Position numbers and translations under genes: made by a program
From: Patellaria atrata CBS 101060
Lineage: Eukaryota; Ascomycota; Dothideomycetes; Patellariales; Patellariaceae
NCBI GenBank assembly: GCA_010093705.1
Contig: MU006110.1
Span: 1,654 to 65,653 of the forward strand
Reading direction: 5' to 3'
Length of the DNA: 64,000 bases
Notes under the pieces: model-generated
Told to the model about the DNA's origin: nothing
Databases searched by the model: none
Seen by the model: the letters and a program-made list of their open reading frames with translations, nothing else
In this document: piece after piece, positions 22,184 through 33,186 of the stretch
How the letters are laid out: each line of letters opens with the position of its first letter
How positions within the stretch are numbered: the stretch's first letter is position 1

Positions 22184-23815
22184 TCAATTGAAGCCGGAAT
22201 TGCTCCCTGTACCTCCTCCCCCAAGGCCAGGATCACCGAAAGGATATCCTGGGGGGCTTTGATACTGAGCGGCACTGGTTGATCCGGAATGGTAACCTTC
22301 ACTGCTCTCAGGCACATTTTCTGGAGCCCATACCGCGAACTCTTTAGGTTGAGATTCTCCAGATGGTTTGCCTCTTGAATATTGAGCAAGGCTACCATTG
22401 ATGCCGGTCAAAGCCCACGCAAAGACGGCTACATCGCGAATACTATTCATAAAATCATCCCTGGATGGACCGCCGAAGTATTGAGGTTGATTTTGGTATG
22501 CCATATTCACAGGTTGACCGAATGCGGCACCAAATCCAAAAGCGGCACCATAAGCCGCCGGGGGTTGTGGCAAAGCAGGGAGGAACATTGGCTCCGGAGC
22601 CCAGGGTGCCGCAAACATACCATTTGCGAGCTGTGCTGGCTGAACGGGAGGTTGCGCCGAGATCGGGATCATGGGCCGGGCACGACGAAGAATCACAACA
22701 AGTCCGTCCGAAGTGCAAGATACAACAGCCTCAAGTTCGACTGGACCACCGGCTTGTTCGTTACGGTTACCTGTTTCAGTAGAGTCTGTGGTGCTTCTAC
22801 TACCCGTGTTCCTGGAAGAGTTGGAGGTACGGTCGCGCCCAGAGGAAGGTTCAGATGATGTTGGATTTCGTACCTGGCGCCTAGTGGAAAGCTCACCGGT
22901 GTCTCGTGAGATACCTTCCTGGAGATCATCATCCGATGCACGGTGATCGGTCATTTCCGCATCTGTATCTTGTTCTCCTTCCGTTTCCGTCCCCGTCTCA
23001 TCCGAGCTCTCATGTGCATCGTCTTGACGCGGATCACGGAACCAGAAACGAAGATAGGCTATGGAGTCATTGCCTTTTGCCGATTCCAAGCACCGTACGG
23101 CATCTTCGAGGCAATTCTCTTGGATACAATAGTAGAAGCTTCGGCCTTTCATCGCCTCCCCGGATATGCCTAAGATTTGCTCAACGCCACTGGTGGCGTA
23201 CATAATGGTCAGAGTGCGAGTGAAACGGTTTAGGAAGAGAGCTGCACGAGGTTCGTGGCTCTGTTCTAGTGGAGTTTGCTTGAATTTGTTCGATAGGTGA
23301 GACAGCATATGATAACGAGGATCCTTAGGCGAGGATGAGAACAATCGGCGCACAATTGGCGCTTCGACCGCCCGTTCTGTACAGATCAGCAAAAAAAAAA
23401 AACCGTATTAGGATTGACTTGAGACTTCTCACTCTGGCTTGACATCCCACGACGGTAGATGCTGGTACAAACTACCATCACATCGTACACTACCGTAAAG
23501 CAGCACTCGCAACCAACCCATTGCCCATCACGGTTCCTGATCTGGCAATAAGCAAGGACTGCGGCCTTGTCTAGTTTGACACCACGACTATGGAATTCTC
23601 GAGCAAGAGGGATTTCGTCTGGGTGGAAGAATTCCCAACAAGACTTGTTCACCACCTCGTCGGGCGTATGACCAAGAATATCGACAATTGAATCGGAAGA
23701 ATAGAGAATCCGAGCGTCTTGAGAGAGATCTGAAGGGCCGGATTAGCGTAATGAATCATTCGACGAAGAACATATGCCACTCGTTACCATGAATGGTGAT
23801 GAAGGTAGTCTCCAT
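22184..23815 (-). CDS. PAS-domain protein, putative sensor or regulator
   Basis: Three exons: complement(22184..23376, 23433..23729, 23788..23815), 505 residues. The first exon is 28 nt. Residues about 8-105 form a PAS fold (ARILYSSDSIVDILGHTPDE, WEFFHPDEI, GVKLDKAAVLAYCQIRNRDG). Residues about 109-220 look like a second PAS-type module (RTLTIMYATSGVEQILGISG, GRSFYYCIQENC, YLRFWFRDP). The middle is acidic and Ser/Thr-rich, then comes a hydrophobic Pro/Ala-rich stretch and a Gly-rich tail, all probably disordered. I see no GATA finger, LOV Cys motif (NCRFLQ) or kinase part, so it is not WC-1. PAS domains bind ligands or partners. The role here is unknown. The intron at 23377-23432 contains a run of at least ten T. 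Confidence 0.85.
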
Positions 23816-24820
23816 GGTGTCGACTACAGATGACGTGTGTCCCTGAGGAAACAGGTATCAGTAAAATAGGTAGATGATGATTTTATGTGAACAGTAGTTA
23901 AGAAGTTTTTGAAATCAGCTGCAGTTGTGTTACCAGCACTGGTGGGCCAACAAGCAGAATGCTGAAACCGGATATAGCGACCAAATGAAGGAGTACCAGC
24001 TCGCTTGATAGCTTGTACTCCTACACTCTCCAAACTCTTATTACGGTGTTACAGGCCCTGGAGCAGGTCTGGAAGTTCTTACTGTTGTCTCAAGATGCTG
24101 GGTATATTGAAGGTAGGATATAGGTCTATGGAAGGGTATATGGAACAAAACTCAGGCGGGGCAGATGAGGTGAGCTCAGCGAAATATGAGCCGCAGCTTG
24201 CACAAGGAGTACAGTACCGAAATTTTATCGACTGGCGCTTGCACACAAAGCATGCACTGTCAGTCAGGTTCCAGTGGAGGCCAGTAGGGTACGAGAGAGG
24301 CAATGCAAGAAAGCCGTTGGCTGGTTCAACAACGTCGACATGCAGATAGCGTCGCCTTACACCAAAAGACCCGGGGGAGTTAAGACGAATAGTTAAGCTT
24401 GGGGTGAGCGGGTTCTCATACAGGAGGATTGGCGAGGCGTGTTTATTGCAGCAATGACCGCATATGCAGGCAATGGGCTAAAGTTTCTTTCACAGAATTC
24501 CAGAGGCCGGATAGTGGACTAGAAAAAGAGGGGGATAAGACTCCATATAGATATTCGGACAAGTACTGTACAGGACAAAGAGAAATTGACTCTAGGACTG
24601 GATTTTGAGCAGGACTATATGGGTGGGATTAAGGGGTATAAGGTGGGAAAGTGAAAAATGAACAGTGCCTTTCAACGTACGATAGAAATAGACTAAGGAA
24701 TGCCGAAGGAAGGGGGGAAAAGAAGCTCAAGAAAGACGGTGCAATTAAATAAATGGTAGGTTCCCTGACTGTCTTTAAAGGAAGTGGAACATAGTACACA
24801 GTAGAACTATACGTCGGTGG

Positions 24821-24897
24821 GATATAGTGGGATATAGTGGGCTGTAGCGGGTTGTAGTGGGTTGTAGCGGGCTGTAGCGGGCTGTAGCGGGCTGTAG
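24821..24897. repeat. 10-bp minisatellite, about eight units
   Basis: Head-to-tail units of the form GCTGTAGCGG, with GATATAGTGG variants on the left and GTTGTAGTGG/GTTGTAGCGG variants in the middle. The right units are identical to each other, suggesting recent slippage. Confidence 0.9.
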
Positions 24898-25296
24898 TAA
24901 GCCTGTAAAGCCCGTAAGCAGCGCGTAGGTAACCAGTTAAGAGGCTGTGGTGTGCCCGAGCAAGGGGCCGCAGAGGCCAAGCCATAGGTAGGGGAGCATC
25001 GCTGCATCAGGACCAAGGGGACTCAGGAGCAGACTTTCTGTCATTTTGACACGTTTATCAGTAGCGAGCAGCACGTGGCCTACCGAATCATAGGCCCCTT
25101 GGGCGGTCCAAGTACCAAATTCTTAGGGGGCAAAGGGGGCCTTCACTACCGGTTCACTAGGTGATTCTTCGGGGGCTTCGGGTCCTTCGTTATCTTCTTT
25201 TAGGGCTGAAGGGGGGGCTCGTTCGGGAATTGAGTGCAAGCAAAAGGGGTTCCAAGGGAATTCTACCTTTAAACTGCTAAAATTACTTGTCAGGGC

Positions 25297-25314
25297 TTAA
25301 GAACTTGTTCTTAA
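25297..25314. repeat. Perfect 8-bp inverted repeat
   Basis: TTAAGAAC-TT-GTTCTTAA, about 300 bp upstream of the proposed EED start. It has the form of a dimeric regulator site; no function is shown. Confidence 0.5.
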
Positions 25315-25618
25315 CCGTAGGACTACCTCTATGACTACAGTCACATACTAGAAGCTATCATCCATTTTGATATTGAGCTGTTCATGAGGTGACAGAAACT
25401 TCATGATGGCTGGAGGGGCACCATTCGGCTCCACCTTCTTCCTCGCTTCTCCACTCGTTTCCGGGCAATTTGAGCCGACGACCACCCGCCTTTACCACCA
25501 GTTCCATTTCAAGGTTCCCGTCTGTTTCGTTCACAGTGGAAGCCTTCGCGAACTCTATCTCAGCGTTTCCGATACAATAAGATAGATATGATTGATTGAA
25601 TTACTTGCAGACTGAGAA

Positions 25619-27671
25619 ATGTCAGTCAAGAACCGCCCTACAGAATTTCCACAACCAAAGGCATATATTAGACTTGTATATCCCCCTTAGCTTTAACGCT
25701 CCCAATCAACCTCACTAATACCTTAATCAGGGCAAGCATGTAAACTCAGACCGTCAGTCGTCTCTCATAATACGATGGGATTCGTTGTCAGTCTCCCTCT
25801 TGTTCGCCTAGGCTTACCAATGGGTCAGAGAAATGGAATGATGTGAAGTTCTATCCCTACACCAAACCCGGCGTTGATCCCGTCTTCGCTGTCGTTGGTG
25901 GACGAGATGTGCGTCCCTAATTCTACCCATAAGTCAATTCGGTCACGAGATCTAAACCTCTTTCCAGGTGGTCGTGTGTCGTCCCACTCTCGATAAAAAT
26001 GAACCCATTCAGATCCTTCGATGGTTTTCTGATCCCGAGGTATGACCGCTATCCCCCTCCCCCCCCCTTTTCCGCCCCTGAATGCTGACTGATAACCTCT
26101 AGCTTGGTCAATCAGAAGAAGACGACTTTTTCACCGTTGACTGGTCCAAAGATGCTGATACTGGAGACCCACTGCTACTCGTGAGCGGCAAGAATCCGAA
26201 GATCAAAATCTTAAATGTCCGAGCCGACAAGCTCGAACGGGTGAGGTGAACTGTTATTCTCAGGATACCAAGTAATAATTTGGACTTATGTTTTAGACGC
26301 TTATAGGTCACGGTGATGTACGGTCTGAAAGACATATAGAATGTACATAAGTATTAAACATAATAGGCCGTCAACCACGTCGAAGTCTCTCCGCAAAACC
26401 CGTCCATAGTAGCTTCCGTGGGTCGGGATCATTCAGTCAGAATATGGAATTTAGATAAAAAGTATGAGAAGAATCCATGCTGCGTGATTTGTGTTGGTCA
26501 CCAATGGGACATCCAATCCACCGTCAGTTTATGAGTCTCCCAGGTCCTTTTAGTTAGCTAAGGTGAGCAAAAGCATACTTACTCGTTATAGGGATTCCAC
26601 CAAAACGGTCGTTATCTTCTCACTGGCGGCATGGATGAAATGATAAATCTTGTGGGCCTTACTGAAGACTAAACTTCCACCGCTCGATATTAACGCTAAT
26701 TGTTCATTAGTGGGCGTTGCCCGAGTTGCCAAACGCGCATACAGGAACTGATACGGTGACAAGAATAGATTTCCCACATTTTGCTAGTACAGAAATTCAC
26801 GGGGAAGGGGTGGACTGGTATGCAAACCAACTTTGCCTCCCGCTGTCATTCTTCTAATGCACGTTTGGTTCTCAGTACGAAATTCTATGGTGACCTTATC
26901 CTCTCGAAATCGGCATCGAACAATAAGATCGTTCTCTGGCGTATTGCTGGTTTCAATTCTAACGTTCCAATCCCGGGCCCTTCGGCGGCTCCACCACATA
27001 TACCTACTCCAGGGCTTTTCACCTGGTCTGCCTTCTCCGATTCAAAACACGGGGCGTTCGAACGCCTGCGCACATTCGATATCCCGAACACGGAATGGTA
27101 CTTCATGCGGTTTAGTTTGTTCCATCAGCCATTCAAGCGACCATTGCTGGCAATCGGGAACGCCGGCTCCAAGATATACTTTTGGGACATGCAGAGATTA
27201 GAAGAAGGGGAAACGTTGCAGGAGCGTGAAGGAACTGTCTCCAGAGAGTCGTCCGGAAATTCTCTCCCTCCCGATACACATGCTGGTGTGTCTTATCCGA
27301 GCAGAGTTAGAGCTTCATTGAAACCCGGAGTGGCACGCCCGGTGCCGAAACGCAAAGCCTCATACCCGTACTCCGCACAGGCGCGAGAATCTTCTACAGC
27401 ATCTGCAGCATCGACTAATGTGGGTAGCGAGTTTTCCGTATCCACATCTGCCCCGTCCCGACTGTCACACCCTCCACCATTAGCTCGCGGCAGCAAAGGT
27501 CCGAAAGTGGATATCGGCGCTGATCCCTTCTGGCCTATCCCACCTCACAAGTCTTTTATGATGCCTAAAGTGCAGTACACACATCGCCAAGTAGCATGGA
27601 GCGTAGGGGGTGAATGGTGCGTCGCATCGGGAGAGCAAGGGATGATTGGGCTATACCGACGTTGGGAATGA
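25619..27671 (+). CDS. EED-like WD40 protein (Polycomb PRC2 subunit homologue)
   Basis: Proposed exons: join(25619..25675, 25792..25908, 25968..26039, 26103..26240, 26297..26317, 26367..26522, 26592..26651, 26711..26817, 26876..27671), 507 residues. All junctions keep frame; the first exon is the least certain. The WD40 blades read PVFAVVGGRDVVVCR, PLLLVSGKNPKIKILNV, NPSIVASVGRDHSVRIWNL, GRYLLTGGMDEMINLW, VDCTKFYGDLILSKSASNNK, then WYFMRFSLFHQPFKRPLLAI and AWSVGGEWCVASGEQG. The phrases 'YGDLILSKS', 'IHGEGVDC' and 'WYMRFS'-like are diagnostic of EED, which binds H3K27me3 and activates the methyltransferase of PRC2. A 60-residue Ser/Pro/Ala-rich insert sits before the last blade. One exon is only 21 nt (TLIGHGD). 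The C-rich tract at 26054-26068 lies within an intron. Confidence 0.87.
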
Positions 27672-28027
27672 TAGTATTTTGATTGGCAGCTTGGTCGGTT
27701 CAGTCATGAACAAAGAAAACGTATGGATCAACCGTCAACGTACCCGAGAGAAATAGGCACATACCTACCTATACGTGCATTCTGTCAAGTAGTTAGGTCA
27801 GGGGTATTATCAAATCACACTCGTAGGAAAAATGACATCAAGTGTAAGAATGGCCTGACATTCATAAGACATGCAATCTTCATGGAGTATTCGTTTTCTT
27901 TGATACGCCTCTTCCGTTAGATATACGTCCTGTCCATCAACTTCCGGCTGTTTTCCAGCGCGCTTCCCCTTTCTTTCTTTTAACACCGACTCCTAACAAT
28001 TTACTATTCTATCGATGCCTAACCCTG
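27672..28027. other. Convergent 3' spacer
   Basis: A spacer between the stops of the EED and PAN-like genes. No gene is seen. Confidence 0.5.
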
Positions 28028-29267
28028 TCATTCAGTCTCCAGTGGCCCTTCTTGTCCCCCATAGTCCGGAACTTCAAGACTATACCCATAACTATCGCTA
28101 ACATCATATCTGACACTATCCCTCCATTGCCCGAAGTTCGTCGCATACTCTTCACCCCATGACCTACTGTAAAAGCTACAGTACGTCCCGAGCGGCGCAT
28201 TGCTCTTGCTCAAGATATAGCTATTAAAGAAATTACACGGCTTGTAGATTCCGTCAGTTGCATGGCGTTTGTTGTACGCGGTTTGCGCCTGACATGCCGC
28301 GGCGCATTGTGATGGATCGTAGGGACCGTCTGGATAGATTTTCACTCCCATGTAAGTGTCGACACCGTTATAAAGAGGCGCGTTGATAGCGCCGGGCAAT
28401 GGTACTGGAGTGGTGAAATTTGTTGCTGGTGGAGGAGATTGGTGCCTGTTATAACCTGAAGCATATGTAAGGGACGCAGGTTCAAAATTTCAAGGGATAA
28501 CCGTTGTTTGGGGGCACGAATGAAATCTTTGGCTTTACACACCATTGGATCCCGCGATGACAACTCTAAAGTTACCTCTCCACTGACCATCATTCGTGGC
28601 CGTTTCAATCGCCACAGGGTAACCGTAAAATGTGCAGACAATGTTCGTCATCGACGCCGGATTACCGTCTTCAACGCAAGTAGAGCTGGTCACGGGATCG
28701 CGCTCAAAATAAATCAGAAAGGCGCGACAGTACGGGTTACTGTCGCATCTGGCAGCACATAAAGCCGGATCATAAGCCGAGACGGTTCTCAAGCCCAGAA
28801 AGCCGATCTCGTTCACCGACGCTTGCGCATTTACGAAAGCAGGCGTATAACCTACTGGAGCTAGTGCATCATTCGCTGCTGAAGCATAGATAGGGTTCTC
28901 TGAAAAAGCTTCAGGGGTGTCGGGTTCTGATGAAGGGCCTGTCCTGTGAAAGAGGTCAGGATAGAGCAATGATATAATGGTCAGACGCGGAATCAGACCC
29001 TGTCTTAGGTGTACAATCTTCTGCCCGTTTAATGGTTTCACGCTTGTCGGGAGTGATGGGATCGAAGCTTATTTCTGCTGCTGCTTCCTGAGCAGCGGCT
29101 GTAGGATCGTATTTAGATATTGGGAAAGCCGTGTCGATCGCGAGTGGAACAGAGACTGTCGGTGTTTCGACCGTGTCTACTGCTTCAAAATCTATCTCCT
29201 GTGGTAATGGTGCTGGAACGGCTGTCGCGAGCGTGGAAAGCGCCAACAGAAGGGTGACTGCGCGCAT
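28028..29267 (-). CDS. Secreted cysteine-rich protein with two PAN/apple-like modules
   Basis: Three exons: complement(28028..28455, 28543..28943, 28999..29267), introns of 87 and 55 nt, 365 residues. It begins with a signal peptide (MRAVTLLLALSTLATAVPA) and a pro-region containing KR sites (TPDKRETIKR) that may be cut by a kexin. Two related modules follow. Each has a CAARCDSNPYC- or CAAACQAQTAYN-type start, then a Phe-rich core, a C-T/S-F-Y turn, and a closing QWRGNFRV or QWRDSVRY. This arrangement matches fungal PAN/apple-like extracellular proteins. No catalytic residues are evident. It is probably an extracellular or cell-wall protein of unknown binding target. Confidence 0.85.
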
Positions 29268-30870
29268 TCTGGAAGATAATAATAGTCCGAAAAGAGATCA
29301 AGTCAAGTGAAATCTAAGGGAAGTGACTTGGGGTGAGCTCGGAGGGAAAAGAAAACCTCAAATTTATATAGAGATAGTAAGGAACCTGGCAGAAAATATG
29401 TGAATGGTTGCCAACTATGTACCAGACATGTCATCGGCTGAGGCTTGCATTTAACTTATGGAATGATTTCCCCAAATGAGTATTGAATTATTGAATATCG
29501 TCCCTTTAAGTCCACTGCATGGCTCGACTTCCAATCTCTCAGGTGTCTAGATGCACGTTCTGCAAGAGAAAGCACAACGTAGGCGCAAGGTAGAAAGCTA
29601 GGACGCTGTCATGGAGTACAGTTTGCAACTGTCGGATGCTTTCAAACGAGGGATACGGCGTGTCTACGAAGTTGAGTAACAGAACCCTTGACGTGCGAGG
29701 GCTAAGTGATTCGACTTCGTTATACTCCAAATGCATATACGGGGTGATTTATGCTGAAAAAGAACAAGGAGAATCAACTTCTTACAGGACTTGGACAAGG
29801 ATGAGAAGGTGTGGCTAGATAATAGAGATTCACTTACTCCAATAGTTCGAAAGTGGTGATGGTTGGCTAGTCCAAGTTGGGGATGTTCATCACGATTTCG
29901 CTGGTAGGCACATGTGCAGGTGTGGCAGGGTAGATGTCGTTGAATGAAAGGGGTCCTAATCGGGAAGTTCTGCATATTGAAAACTAGGCTGGAAATAAGC
30001 TCAATGGCGTATAATCACTATACTTTTGTATGATCATGTTCACTGTACTATTGTAAGACCCAATTATAGATCCACGGCACCACCACATTGCTTCCAATAT
30101 ATCCACTGTGACACCAGCTTCCCAAATATGCGGTCTCGCGTATCGGACTAGGAAGCTAGAAAAAAAGAAAAGGTAACATCTACTAGAGCTTTGAGGTGTT
30201 TGCTGTCTGAGAGCTAGAGAATATATTCAGTTGGCATTGTCCATACACATACGACATAGCTACTATCTTTTTCAACTAACCCGCTGACCATTTGATATTG
30301 ATATGTGGGCCGTTGAAGAGAAAAGTAAGGAGCGAGAGATAGTTGAAAGCACAATGCAATGAATAGTAAAATATCTGGAGGTAACAAATAAAAAGGTAAT
30401 GAAAACTTGACGGGCTGGGGAGAATGTATCAGAACTCAAAAATGCATCTCTGTACCAGGAAAATCGAGATTTAAAAATCATCATTTGCTTGCAAAGCTTG
30501 AATGCTATCTTCTGCCATAAAATGCAGACAGCCAACTCCCTTGAAACGACCTCTCTTAGTATCCCTAATGTCAAAGGGTGTTCCGATCATCCGTGGTGTC
30601 ACTGGTGGACAAATGTTTTGTTATAGAACCCCACCGGCGGGGAACTAAACCGATGGTATAAAATCATTTGGACGTTCGGGAATACTAGAGCGCTTACGTA
30701 GACACTTATGCTTACATATCGTTCGTATGGACGCTCAATAAGATATCGAAGAGGGTCCTGAGTAAGCATATAGTATTGAGTGCATGACCATACTTACCCT
30801 CGAAGGCGATATCTACCTTCGAGGGCGGGTCATGCAAAATAGGGGACTGTCGAGTGATATCCTATCCGAA
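29268..30870. other. Gene-free spacer with an inverted repeat at its right end
   Basis: 1.6 kb without a supported gene. A 24-codon frame at 29519 (MARLPISQVSRCTFCKRKH) faintly recalls a Zn2Cys6 start but ends at once. The inverted repeat at 30781-30836 is listed separately. Confidence 0.5.
30781..30836. repeat. Two-tier inverted repeat beyond the stop of the Zn2Cys6 gene
   Basis: Outer arms TGCATGACC (30781-30789) and GGTCATGCA (30828-30836) and inner arms CCCTCGAAGG (30797-30806) and CCTTCGAGGG (30816-30825) are perfect matches, with a 9-nt loop. It lies 35-90 nt past the stop of the regulator gene, so it would fold in the 3' UTR of that transcript. Confidence 0.8.
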
Positions 30871-33186
30871 CTATCTAGTATCATTCAGGAGTTGTTGAAT
30901 TTCTACGCTGGCCCGAGCGGGACTGGACTCTTGCGACCGCATCAAAGAGTCCTCCAACTCCTCCGCACCTGATCCTGACCCGCGATTCTCGATGAATCGT
31001 TGCCAATTATGCTCTAGCTGTTCACTTATCGAAGCATCCAGCCGCCCCAGTAATATGTCCACCGGCTGCGCGTACGTGACACGTTCGCACGCGTCAAGTA
31101 GCTCTTCCGGTCCGTATTCCGTCCGACCTCTCATAAGCTCAGAGAGATTCTCGGGCAGCTCGAGGTTGAGGTCTTCCACCGTTTGGCAAAACATTGCTTG
31201 CAGAGCGCCAACAAAGTGAAAGCCTTCTAAAGCTTCCCCAAGCGACTCCAAGCATAAGCGAATGACAGCTTCCCTCTCCCCCCGCCGTTCATTCCCTATT
31301 GCGAGTATGGTCTCGCAAAGGTGGACAATACAGAAGGCTTGAAATGGGGTCTGGTATCGATTACTGAAAAGTTGTCGACTGCGTTGAAAGATACGGAGTC
31401 CCTTTTGTGCGCTCTCTAGGATAAGGTTTCTCAGATGCGCTATGGATTGTGGTGACATGTGCTTGGACTTTACGAGAGGTCGAAATAAATGGCATAGGGC
31501 CACTTGATAGACCATACTGCGGAAGTTGTCAGCGACCCAATTGGACAAGGAAGCACTCGAGGTAACTTACTGTAGAAAGTAGATATGAGGTAAACTCTCC
31601 GTATTTGAAGGGTCGTCCATCGCCAATGCAGGGGGTAATGTTGCTTCCCAATTTATGTAGCGGCGATAGAGATCGATGATGGACCGACCTGATACCCTAT
31701 TACGGCTTCCGCAGTAGATGTTGATAGTTTCATGAATAACTTGATTTAAAGTGGCATAATGCTTCGCGGTTTCGATAGCATGACTTTGAACCTCCTGCAA
31801 TGCATTGTCACTGGGGAATCGGTACGGTTGCCAGTACGCATCTTTTTGGTCCATGCTGACGTTACTGAAGACTAACGCATGCGGTGAAATGGGAGCAGCG
31901 GGTTTCTGGTAGGTAAATGCTGCCCAAGCACTTAACGAAAAGTATTAGTTGACTCTATATCTCTCAAACTCGAGACTGGATGCGACATTTACTCACGTAT
32001 TCAATGTGTGAATACCCCAACTAGTGATCTCAACTGCCTCGGTTGAATACCGATCTCTGTCTACCTCTTGGAGTGATTCCACGGCCAGCCTCAAGTGCGA
32101 TGCTGCTTTTCTTGCTTGTCCAGAAGAGAGTTCTACGAGGAATAGGATGGCATAAGTCGTGCTATAGGTCAAGCTCTGGATGTTTTCCTTCGTAATCTCC
32201 AGCTGTGCTTCCTCTGTGAAACGCATGCCAAGAGCTTCTCTATCAATGGCATCTCCCCCTTGATCTACCAATAACGTGCATCCCATAGCACACATAACAT
32301 TGACCATTGCAGAAGTGCAATATTGTTGGTCTTTATCCCCGAAGCTCGACATGAAGTGCTTCTCGCTGAATAGCATATGTGTAGGATAGATCCAAGTGAA
32401 ATACAGCGCCATCAGGTGATGCACCAACTGTTTGTTGGGGGTCACCATCGTCCATTGGTCCTTGCCATCCATATTTAAATCGGAGAAGTAAGATAAGGGG
32501 GGTTCCCGTTGTTTTTTGATCGACGGTTCGCGGTCGGACGCCCGCGATTGATCGGCACTCTTATCCAGAAAAGGCTTCTCCAGAAAGGGCTTCTCCAGAA
32601 AAGGACTCTCTGGGAGAGTTTTCTTTAAAGGAGGCCTCCCTAACCAATTGACAATGTTTTTATATGATAATTCCTGCGTTTGTCCATGGCTTTCTTCTCG
32701 TTCTCTCAAGGTCTTGACAAACGATTCTATCCACTGCTCTTTTTCCCTCAGGGACCCTTGAAGGCTTGTATTCTTCTGCTCAAGGTCCTTGATCCGCCGA
32801 AGCATCTCCTCCTTCGCTTGTCTAGTGTGGACTTCATATATGCACGTATCGGCGGTCTTCCGGGCAACGCACCGAGCGCATGGCTGTGGTTCGTGACCCT
32901 CGCACTGCGTGACGGGATTCCGTTAGCGCGACAGCTAGCTCGTGACAGTGGAGGGTGTTTGAAGAAACTCCGTTTCAAACGCACGTACCTTTGCGCGAGC
33001 CTTCTTGCAGTTGGTACACGCGTTTTGGGAGACATGAGCAGGGGCTTTTCTAACTCGCTTGGAGCATTTTCCAGCTGTACTCTCGTTCTGTATACTGCCT
33101 TGGTCGGTATTGTCGGAGGAGATGGAAGCTTGCCTTTCTGAAGAGCTCTGAGTTGCTGCAGGACGTAGTGGGCGGTAGTCCGACAT
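30871..33186 (-). CDS. Zn(II)2Cys6 fungal-specific transcription factor
   Basis: Four exons: complement(30871..31516, 31571..31930, 31997..32904, 32989..33186), 703 residues. The zinc cluster is C57-X2-C60-X6-C67-X7-C75-X2-C78-X8-C87. An intron falls exactly before C67. A coiled coil follows (about 98-140, EEMLRRIKDLEQKNTSLQGS), usual for dimerisation next to the cluster. The rest is the fungal-specific regulatory domain (LMALYFTWIYPTHMLFSEKHF, SHLRLAVESLQEVD, LHMVYQVALCHLFRPL) found in XlnR-like factors. A 15-nt tandem repeat gives three FLEKP-type units in the linker. The protein is nuclear and binds DNA. Targets cannot be told. An upstream in-frame ATG at 33288 would add 34 residues. Confidence 0.92.
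32565..32609. repeat. 15-nt coding repeat, three units
   Basis: Three near-identical CCAGAAAAGGCTTCT units within the linker of the Zn2Cys6 protein, encoding P-F-L-E-K repeats. Confidence 0.85.

Larger units (their letters stand above)
23816..25618. promoter_or_regulatory. Divergent spacer between the PAS and EED genes
   Basis: 1.8 kb with no supported gene. It contains a 10-bp minisatellite (24821-24897) and a perfect 8-bp inverted repeat (25297-25314). Frames at 24005-24349 and 24629-25016 lack domains; the latter simply reads the minisatellite. Confidence 0.5.

Noticed and set aside
22382-22858. Plus-strand frame of 158 codons
   Set aside because: It lies antisense within the PAS gene's large exon; composition follows that gene and no domain is seen.
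24629-25016. Minus-strand frames rich in His/Tyr/Pro
   Set aside because: They are products of translating the 10-bp minisatellite and its flank.
29519-29593. Short frame with CTFCKRKH, similar to a Zn2Cys6 start
   Set aside because: It ends after 24 codons and the remaining cysteines are absent; too little to call a relic.
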